Assembly (NCBI GenBank): GCA_029934875.1
Contig: JAOZLK010000077.1
Span: 1-11,266 of the forward strand
Source: Bacteroidales bacterium
GTDB lineage: Bacteria; Bacteroidota; Bacteroidia; Bacteroidales; GCA-2748055
Direction: 5' to 3'
DNA length: 11,266 nt
Of the stretch, positions 6,375 to 11,266 are shown piece by piece. The notes below the pieces were generated by a model. It made no database searches and was not told the origin of the DNA. It saw nothing but the letters and a program-made list of their open reading frames with translations. Within the stretch, counting starts at the first letter, position 1; every line of letters starts with the position of its first letter. The translations under genes and the position numbers were made by a program.

Positions 6375-7131
6375 ACCCTTCATATCCAATGTCCACCAGG
6401 AATAAACCTGCCGCGGGGACAGACTGACCGGCTTTACCCCGGTCCCTGGCATCTACAATTCTTTGAAACCCTTCCACATCAAGCTTTCCCTGTCCGGCTT
6501 CTATCAGGGTTCCCATAAGTGAACGGACCATATTTCTCAAAAAACGATCTGCTTTAATCTCAAATAGATATCCACCCTTCACCTCTTTCCATTGCGCCAG
6601 GCTAACTGAGCAATTATTGGTTTTTACATCGGTATGCAGCTTGCTGAAGCTGGTAAAATCAGTGGTTTTAATAATGATCTCACAGCATTGGTTCATAGCC
6701 TCCAGGTCAAGTTCCCCATAAAGATGGAAGGTATAGTCCCTGTTGTACAGGGGTTTCAAGGTGGAAATATGGTAATGGTAGGTCCTGTAAGTGGCAGAAA
6801 AGCGGGCATGCATTTCAGGATCTACTTCCCTTATGCCGTAAACAACAATATCATTTGGCAGAAAGCGGTTCAGCTTAAATGTAAAACGGGGATCATCAGG
6901 GCCGGAGAAAGAGGCCGATTGGATCCGGGTTATAGTATCAAAATGGGCGATAAAAAAAGAGGCATGAACCCCGGTATCAGTCCTTCCGGCTCCTGTTACA
7001 CTTAGCGCTTGTTGCAGAAGAGTGGAGAGGGCTTTTTCCAGCACTTCCTGTACCGTTTTACCATTGGCTTGAACCTGCCAGCCATGATATGCGCTCCCGT
7101 CATAGGCCATGTGGATGAAATATCTGCTCAT
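6346..7131 (-). CDS. truA: tRNA pseudouridine(38-40) synthase
   Basis: Isomerises uridine to pseudouridine at positions 38-40 of the tRNA anticodon arm (EC 5.4.99.12). The catalytic Asp is D52 in GAGRTDTGVHA (47-57). Other family blocks are the N-terminal YDGSAYHGWQVQ (10-21) with the VQEVLEKAL helix, the RTYHYHI strand in the middle, and the C-terminal FLRNMVRSLMGTLIEAGQG block. The 261-residue length is normal. The protein is cytoplasmic. The gene is divergent from moxR across 147 bases and convergent with the thioesterase gene, whose last 29 bases it shares. Because of that overlap there is no intergenic terminator between the two. A TATTTTTA box at 7157-7150 on the minus strand resembles a -7 element but has no good -33 partner. 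Confidence 0.95.
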   Translation of the reverse strand: MSRYFIHMAYDGSAYHGWQVQANGKTVQEVLEKALSTLLQQALSVTGAGRTDTGVHASFFIAHFDTITRIQSASFSGPDDPRFTFKLNRFLPNDIVVYGIREVDPEMHARFSATYRTYHYHISTLKPLYNRDYTFHLYGELDLEAMNQCCEIIIKTTDFTSFSKLHTDVKTNNCSVSLAQWKEVKGGYLFEIKADRFLRNMVRSLMGTLIEAGQGKLDVEGFQRIVDARDRGKAGQSVPAAGLFLVDIGYEGFKPTQFVPE

Positions 7132-7190
7132 ACTTCTGCTAAAATTGTATAAAAATACCCTTTTCTTAACATTTTTTAACCCCCTGACTC

Positions 7191-7221
7191 TTTCTTATGG
7201 CAAAATTCGAGCTTATTTTTG
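7191..7221 (+). promoter_or_regulatory. Likely promoter of the moxR/Bat operon
   Basis: TATTTTTG at 7214-7221 is a full match to the Bacteroidota sigma-factor -7 consensus TAnnTTTG. TTTC at 7191-7194 matches 3 of 4 bases of the -33 TTTG element, with a 19-base spacer, the usual distance. Transcription would start near 7228 and leave a leader of about 50 bases to the ATG at 7279. No operator-like inverted repeat was seen in the 147-base spacer. Confidence 0.55.
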
Positions 7222-7278
7222 TGCTCCGGTCATTCGGAGAATATAAGGAAATGATTATTAACTAAAAAGAATCCATAA

Positions 7279-8274
7279 ATGAGTCAGGAAGTGAATATCA
7301 AAGAGCTCAATGAGAGGATCAAGAAGGAGAGTGAATTTGTTGATCTGATCACCATGGAGATACAGAAAGTGATTGTAGGGCAGAAATCCCTTGTGGAAAG
7401 GCTTCTCATTGGCTTGCTTTCAGATGGGCATATCCTGCTGGAAGGAGTTCCGGGGCTGGCAAAGACCCTTGCGATCACCACACTTTCACAAACCATAGAT
7501 GCCAGGTTCAGCAGGATCCAGTTCACACCGGATCTATTGCCGGCTGATCTTATTGGAACTATGATTTATAGCCCCAGGAAGGAAGAGTTTGTGGTAAAGA
7601 AAGGGCCGGTTTTCGCCAACCTGGTACTTGCCGATGAAATTAACCGCTCTCCGGCCAAGGTGCAAAGTGCACTGCTCGAGGCAATGCAGGAGAAGCAGGT
7701 TACCATAGGAGAGGAGACCTATAAACTGGAGCGTCCCTTCCTTGTATTGGCCACCCAGAACCCCCTTGAGCAGGAAGGAACCTATCCTTTGCCCGAGGCC
7801 CAGGTCGACCGGTTTATGATGAAGGTAATTGTTACCTATCCGAGCCGGGAGGAGGAGAAATTGATAGTCAGAGAGAATCTGGCAAGTACTTTCCCGAAAG
7901 CTAGTCAGGTTTTAAAGCCTGCTGATATCATGAAAGCCAGGGAGGTGGTCAAAGAAGTCTACCTGGATGAGAAGATTGAAAACTACATTCTCGACATCGT
8001 TTTTGCCACGCGGAATCCGGAGCAGGCTGGATTGGCACAATTTGTGCCTTTGATCCAGTATGGAGGATCGCCACGAGCCAGCATTAACCTGGCCAGGGCT
8101 GCTAAAGCTTATGCCTTTATTAGAAGAAGGGGCTATGTAATTCCCGAGGATATCAGGGCAGTGTGTCACGATGTGCTCAGGCACAGGATTGGATTAACCT
8201 ATGAGGCAGAAGCCGAAAACATATCCTCCGAAAATATTATTTCTGAGATTTTGAACAATGTAGAGGTTCCATAG
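7279..8274 (+). CDS. moxR: MoxR-family AAA+ ATPase
   Basis: Chaperone-like ATPase of the MoxR family, thought to remodel or activate partner proteins with VWA domains. The 331 residues contain Walker A GVPGLAKT (56-63), Walker B LVLADE (115-120) followed by INRSPAKVQSALLEAMQE, sensor 1 TQN (159-161), the arginine-finger region PEAQVDRF (172-179) and a sensor 2 motif GGSPRAS in the C-terminal lid. All catalytic residues are present, so ATP hydrolysis is expected. It is cytoplasmic. It is the first gene of the operon, with a strong promoter candidate upstream, and only 3 bases separate its stop from the next start. The order moxR, DUF58, BatA-type VWA is the classic Bacteroidota Bat arrangement, where the VWA proteins made downstream are the probable substrates. 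Confidence 0.95.
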   Translation: MSQEVNIKELNERIKKESEFVDLITMEIQKVIVGQKSLVERLLIGLLSDGHILLEGVPGLAKTLAITTLSQTIDARFSRIQFTPDLLPADLIGTMIYSPRKEEFVVKKGPVFANLVLADEINRSPAKVQSALLEAMQEKQVTIGEETYKLERPFLVLATQNPLEQEGTYPLPEAQVDRFMMKVIVTYPSREEEKLIVRENLASTFPKASQVLKPADIMKAREVVKEVYLDEKIENYILDIVFATRNPEQAGLAQFVPLIQYGGSPRASINLARAAKAYAFIRRRGYVIPEDIRAVCHDVLRHRIGLTYEAEAENISSENIISEILNNVEVP

Positions 8275-8277
8275 AAA

Positions 8278-8697
8278 ATGAAAACGATTCTTTTCATATG
8301 CACTCTTATCCTTGGCCTGGGAAGCCAATTACAAAGCCAGACCATGGTGGGGCTCTCCAAGGAAGAGGTAAAAGTTGCTGTGAAGAAGAATCATAAGAAG
8401 TTTCACAGGGATGATTCGGTGATCAGGCAACAATTTAACTACCTGAAATATGTAAATGGTCGCCGGACAAAAACCTGGATCATCTATTTCAATGATCTGG
8501 ATACCTGCAAGACTTCAAAGCTGGTCTGTGACTATTCCGACTTCGATAAGATCTTTGAGGAGATCAACAGCAAATACAACAAAACGGGGGAGAACCTATG
8601 GGAGTTCCAGCATGGCTCTGATACCATCCAGGTAGAACTTATTAAACTGGAGTGGTATTTTACCATCCGGGAAACAAGAAAGACAAGCGATCAATAG
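8278..8697 (+). CDS. Small secreted protein of unknown function in the moxR/Bat operon
   Basis: A 139-residue protein I cannot assign to a family. Residues 1-20 form a clear signal peptide (hydrophobic ILFICTLILGLG, then QLQSQ and a polar start at about residue 21), with no Cys at the cleavage site, so it should be a soluble periplasmic protein rather than a lipoprotein. The mature part opens with MVGLSKEEVKVAVKK, a pattern loosely like the start of small BamE/OmlA-type folds. It continues as alternating strands and helices with two Cys in DTCKTSKLVCDY that could pair. It lies 3 bases after moxR and ends 2 bases before the preferred start of the DUF58 gene, so translation is probably coupled. 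Its place between moxR and DUF58 suggests a periplasmic accessory role, but that is inference only. Confidence 0.75.
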   Translation: MKTILFICTLILGLGSQLQSQTMVGLSKEEVKVAVKKNHKKFHRDDSVIRQQFNYLKYVNGRRTKTWIIYFNDLDTCKTSKLVCDYSDFDKIFEEINSKYNKTGENLWEFQHGSDTIQVELIKLEWYFTIRETRKTSDQ

Positions 8698-8699
8698 CA

Positions 8700-9563
8700 T
8701 TGGAAACAAAAGAACTCTTAAAGAAGGTACGTAAGATTGAGATCAAAACCCGTGGGCTTTCACGACAAATATTTGCCGGGGAATACCATAGTGCCTATAA
8801 GGGGCGGGGTATGACCTTTTCTGAAGTTCGGGAATACCAGTACGGGGATGATATCAGGAACATCGACTGGAATGTCACCGCCAGGTTCAACCATCCATAT
8901 GTAAAGATTTTTGAGGAGGAGCGTGAACTAACTGTTATGCTGCTGATCGATGTTAGTGGTTCGGGAAGTTTCGGAACCGAATATCAGATGAAACGTGACC
9001 TTATTACTGAAGTTTCGGCTGTTTTGTCCTTTTCAGCCATTGAAAATAACGACAAGATAGGGGTGATTATGTTCAGCGACCGGATCGAGAAGTTTATTCC
9101 TCCACAGAAGGGGCGCAAACACATCCTTAGAATCATCAGAGAATTAATTGATTTTAAACCCCTTAGTAAGGGCACTGATATCTCAGAGAGTCTTCGCTTT
9201 CTCACAAATGCCATCAAAAAGCGATGCTCTGCATTTGTGATCTCCGATTTTCGGGATAAGGGCTATTCCAGGGCACTTCAGGTGGCCAATAATAAGCATG
9301 ATGTAGCTGCATTACATGTTTACGACATAAGAGAATCAACATTGCCCTCTGTGGGGCTTATCAGGGTACTTGATTCTGAAACAGGTCGTGAAAGGTGGGT
9401 TGATACATCGAGCCGTCGTGTCAGGGACAGCTATGCCATGAAATGGGAAAGTCATGAAGAGATGATGAAGGAAATATTTACCCGTGCAGGAGTGGATCAT
9501 GCCTCTCTACGAACAGGAGCTGACTATATAAAACCCCTGCTCAGGCTATTTAAGAAGAGATAA
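8700..9563 (+). CDS. DUF58 domain protein (VWA-like partner of MoxR)
   Basis: DUF58 proteins have a VWA-like fold and are routinely encoded beside MoxR ATPases. The signature GRGMTFSEVREYQYGDDIRNIDWNVTAR spans residues 35-62. It is followed by FEEERELTVMLLIDVSGS, where Asp84, Ser86 and Ser88 form the metal-site DxSxS motif. The later KGTD and VISDF stretches supply the remaining expected Thr and Asp. No signal peptide or membrane segment is seen, so it is cytoplasmic. I choose TTG at 8700, 2 bases after the upstream stop, giving METKELLKKVRKIEIKTRG, the normal family N-terminus and 287 residues. The longer GTG start at 8652 would add 16 unlike residues and overlap the previous gene by 46 bases. 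The next gene begins one base after its stop. Confidence 0.9.
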   Translation: METKELLKKVRKIEIKTRGLSRQIFAGEYHSAYKGRGMTFSEVREYQYGDDIRNIDWNVTARFNHPYVKIFEEERELTVMLLIDVSGSGSFGTEYQMKRDLITEVSAVLSFSAIENNDKIGVIMFSDRIEKFIPPQKGRKHILRIIRELIDFKPLSKGTDISESLRFLTNAIKKRCSAFVISDFRDKGYSRALQVANNKHDVAALHVYDIRESTLPSVGLIRVLDSETGRERWVDTSSRRVRDSYAMKWESHEEMMKEIFTRAGVDHASLRTGADYIKPLLRLFKKR

Positions 9564-9564
9564 A

Positions 9565-10563
9565 ATGAAGCATTGGTTCAGACATATATTAACGCTCTGC
9601 CTTCTCTTGACGGTTCTTGTCCTGCAGGCGCAGATCATCAGCGTGCAATCTAAGCTCAGCTCTGATTCGCTCATGATAGGTGACCAGGTGCTTTTCACGA
9701 TTCATGTAGAAGCTGCATGGGAAGTAGCTTTCATAATGCCTGTGCTGACTGATACCCTTAGCCGTGAGCTGGAGGTACTGGCGCCCTATGGGGCTGATAC
9801 AAGCCGGACCGAAGATGGGTCATGGGTGATTGATCACTCTTATATTGTTACCGGTTTTGAACCCGGATTGCAGATGGTCCCTTCACAGCGGGTTATCTAT
9901 ACATTTAATTCCATAAGGGATACAGCCCTCAGCATGCCCCTGATGATCCAGGTTTATGCTCCTGTTGTGGATACTTCACAGCAGATTAAGCCCATTAAAC
10001 CACCCTTGAATACACCGATAAGCATCAAAGAAGTTATTCCTTGGGCTGCATTGGGGATCCTGGTCTGGTTGACAGCTACCCTGATTTATGCGCTTATCTG
10101 GATGTACCGTCAGAAGAGGCGCGATCCGGAGATCTTTTCCATAAAGCCCCTGGAACCGGCTCACATTGTTGCATTCAGGGATCTTGACAGCTTGAAATAT
10201 AAAAAGTTGTGGGAATCCGGTCAGGTGAAACTTTTCTATACCCAACTTACCGAAATTACACGCAGGTACATCGAACGCCAGTATGGAGTTCCTGCCCTGG
10301 AGCGAACCACCCACGAGATCCTTGAGGCTTTTCGGGTATCCAATACTGAGGATCCCCTTCTTGACGATATTTTAAGGGATTTACTCGAGCTGGCAGACCT
10401 TGTTAAGTTTGCCAAGGAAGATCCGCTTCCCATGGATAACCAAACAAACCTGAACAATGCCTATCTGTTTGTGCAGAAGACCTTCCCCATGTTTTATGAG
10501 GATAAGATTGAAGATATGGATAAAGCAGAGATAAAGAATAAAGAGGAGGAGGATAATGAGTAA
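9565..10563 (+). CDS. Bat operon membrane protein, BatD/DUF4381-like
   Basis: A 332-residue single-pass membrane protein. Residues 1-23 are a signal peptide (LTLCLLLTVLVLQAQ). Residues 24-150 form a periplasmic, beta-rich, probably Ig-like domain of the kind seen in BatD proteins. One membrane helix at 158-181 is followed by the positive RQKRR stretch that fixes the cytoplasmic side. The cytoplasmic tail has the typical EITRRYIERQYGVPALERTTHEILEA segment, shared with DUF4381-type proteins of moxR operons, and ends in a very acidic, Glu-rich tail. It starts one base after the DUF58 stop and overlaps batA by 8 bases, so it is firmly within the operon. The molecular role is unknown; it may anchor the MoxR/VWA machinery and sense the periplasm. 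I leave the symbol open because full-length BatD is encoded elsewhere in such operons and is longer. Confidence 0.75.
   Translation: MKHWFRHILTLCLLLTVLVLQAQIISVQSKLSSDSLMIGDQVLFTIHVEAAWEVAFIMPVLTDTLSRELEVLAPYGADTSRTEDGSWVIDHSYIVTGFEPGLQMVPSQRVIYTFNSIRDTALSMPLMIQVYAPVVDTSQQIKPIKPPLNTPISIKEVIPWAALGILVWLTATLIYALIWMYRQKRRDPEIFSIKPLEPAHIVAFRDLDSLKYKKLWESGQVKLFYTQLTEITRRYIERQYGVPALERTTHEILEAFRVSNTEDPLLDDILRDLLELADLVKFAKEDPLPMDNQTNLNNAYLFVQKTFPMFYEDKIEDMDKAEIKNKEEEDNE
10543..10552 (+). promoter_or_regulatory. Strong Shine-Dalgarno site of the batA-like gene
   Basis: GAGGAGGAGG at 10543-10552 ends three bases before the ATG at 10556; the AGGAGG core at 10544-10549 leaves a 6-base spacing. It lies inside the upstream gene, where it also encodes the Glu-rich tail, and it fixes the batA start. 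Strong sites of this kind are uncommon in Bacteroidota. Confidence 0.6.
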
Positions 10564-11266
10564 CCTGGAATTTGCATATCCGGCCTTTTTCTGGGCGCTG
10601 GTGCTGCTGCCGGTGATGATTGTGTGGTATATTCTCCGGGGAAGGAAAAGTACCAGCTCCATGACCCTGTCTGGTTTCGAAAACCTTGATGAAAAAGTGG
10701 GATCATCAAGAATCTGGCTTAGACACCTGCTCTTCTTGCTCCGCCTGGCTGTGGTGAGCCTCATCATAGTGGTTCTGGCCAGGCCCCAATCTTCTAATAA
10801 ATGGGAACAGATTACTACAGAAGGGATCGATATCGTAATGTGCATGGATGTTTCCGGAAGCATGAGGGCCATGGATTTTCGGCCAAACAGGTTGGAAGCT
10901 TCCAAGGATGTGGGAATTGAATTTGTTAATGCCCGCGAAAATGACCGTTTCGGACTTGTTGTCTTCGCAGGCGAGAGTTTTACCCAGTGTCCCATGACCA
11001 CCGACAGGGGAGTGGTGGTCAATTTTCTTAAGGATATTAATTTTGGAGTGATTGAAGACGGGACAGCAATCGGAATGGGACTGGCTACTGCAGTCAACCG
11101 CATAAAGGACAGCAAGGCCAAAAGTAAAGTGGTGATTCTGCTTACCGACGGTGTCAATAACCGGGGAGATGTCGGTCCGGTCACTGCAGCAGAAATAGCA
11201 GCCAGCTTTGGAATCAGGGTTTTTACCATTGGTGTAGGAAAGCGGGGAACAGCACCGGTTCCTGTT
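10556..11266 (+). CDS. batA: BatA-like VWA membrane protein (3' end beyond window)
   Basis: The first 237 residues of an aerotolerance-type VWA protein, open to the right edge; the family is usually about 330 residues, so roughly the last quarter is missing. The N-terminus (FAYPAFFWALVLLPVMIVWYIL, TM about 7-27) is the BatA N-terminal region. A second membrane helix spans about 56-76 (LLFLLRLAVVSLIIVVLA), followed by the family ARP motif. The VWA domain starts at about 91 with a complete metal-ion site: DVSGSM (Asp98, Ser100, Ser102), Thr in CPMTTDRG (146-152) and Asp198 in LLTDG. The VWA domain would face the periplasm, with the last helix near the missing C-terminus. It overlaps the preceding gene by 8 bases and has its own strong ribosome binding site. 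BatA rather than BatB is inferred from its place as the first VWA gene. Confidence 0.88.
   Translation, partial: MSNLEFAYPAFFWALVLLPVMIVWYILRGRKSTSSMTLSGFENLDEKVGSSRIWLRHLLFLLRLAVVSLIIVVLARPQSSNKWEQITTEGIDIVMCMDVSGSMRAMDFRPNRLEASKDVGIEFVNARENDRFGLVVFAGESFTQCPMTTDRGVVVNFLKDINFGVIEDGTAIGMGLATAVNRIKDSKAKSKVVILLTDGVNNRGDVGPVTAAEIAASFGIRVFTIGVGKRGTAPVPV

Noticed and set aside
6634..7005. 123-codon plus-strand frame inside truA
   Set aside because: It lies wholly antisense to truA, whose catalytic and structural motifs are intact.
7150..7157. Minus-strand -7-like box for truA
   Set aside because: It matches 7 of 8 positions, but no -33 partner lies at the right distance and the leader would be only about a dozen bases; too weak to list.
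8652..8699. Longer DUF58 start at GTG 8652
   Set aside because: The added residues do not resemble the family N-terminus and overlap the upstream gene, whereas TTG at 8700 gives the expected METKELLKKV start.
10381..11229. 282-codon minus-strand frame opposite batA
   Set aside because: It is antisense to a clear VWA gene with an intact metal site; the Ser/Thr/Leu-rich product has no domain and is a shadow frame.

Overview
The window looks like a chromosomal segment of a Bacteroidota bacterium, most likely of the Bacteroidales/Marinilabiliales type. The evidence is the Bat-type aerotolerance operon (moxR, DUF58, signal-peptide/membrane protein, batA), the Bacteroidota-style acyl-ACP thioesterase and DUF368 transporter, a sequence matching the Bacteroidota -7 promoter consensus TAnnTTTG ahead of moxR, and signal peptides ending in Gln-rich sites. 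No rRNA, tRNA or CRISPR array was seen, and no gene-free stretch exceeds 300 bases.

Region 1 (1-1524, minus strand, visibly more AT-rich than the rest) holds the 5' end of an unidentified secreted protein gene running off the left edge. A 213-base gap follows, in which I see only one half of a repeat pair. Next is a complete tyrosine recombinase with an extra N-terminal domain. Two similar 17-base sequences in direct orientation lie on either side of the recombinase. This is the accessory-looking part of the window.

Region 2 (1705-6374, plus strand) is a tight gene series: a 12-unit cytoplasmic TPR protein, phosphosulfolactate synthase (comA), a DUF368/PopT-type polyprenyl-phosphate translocase, shikimate dehydrogenase (aroE) and an acyl-ACP thioesterase. 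Gaps are 5, overlapping or about 4, 38 and 6 bases. The 38-base gap before aroE carries a degenerate tandem heptamer array. The functions are mixed: C3 sulfonate synthesis, recycling of the cell-wall lipid carrier, aromatic amino acid synthesis and fatty acid release. They probably share transcription rather than one pathway.

Region 3 (6346-7131, minus strand) is truA, convergent with the thioesterase gene and overlapping its 3' end by 29 bases.

Region 4 (7279-end, plus strand) is the start of a MoxR/Bat operon: MoxR AAA+ ATPase, a small unidentified secreted protein, a DUF58 protein, a signal-peptide/single-TM protein with the BatD/DUF4381-like cytoplasmic end, and a batA-like VWA membrane protein cut by the right edge. 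A good promoter candidate sits 58 bases before moxR. In such operons the MoxR ATPase is thought to remodel VWA-domain partners at the membrane, with a role in envelope integrity or stress tolerance. The small secreted protein between moxR and DUF58 is the least explained member.
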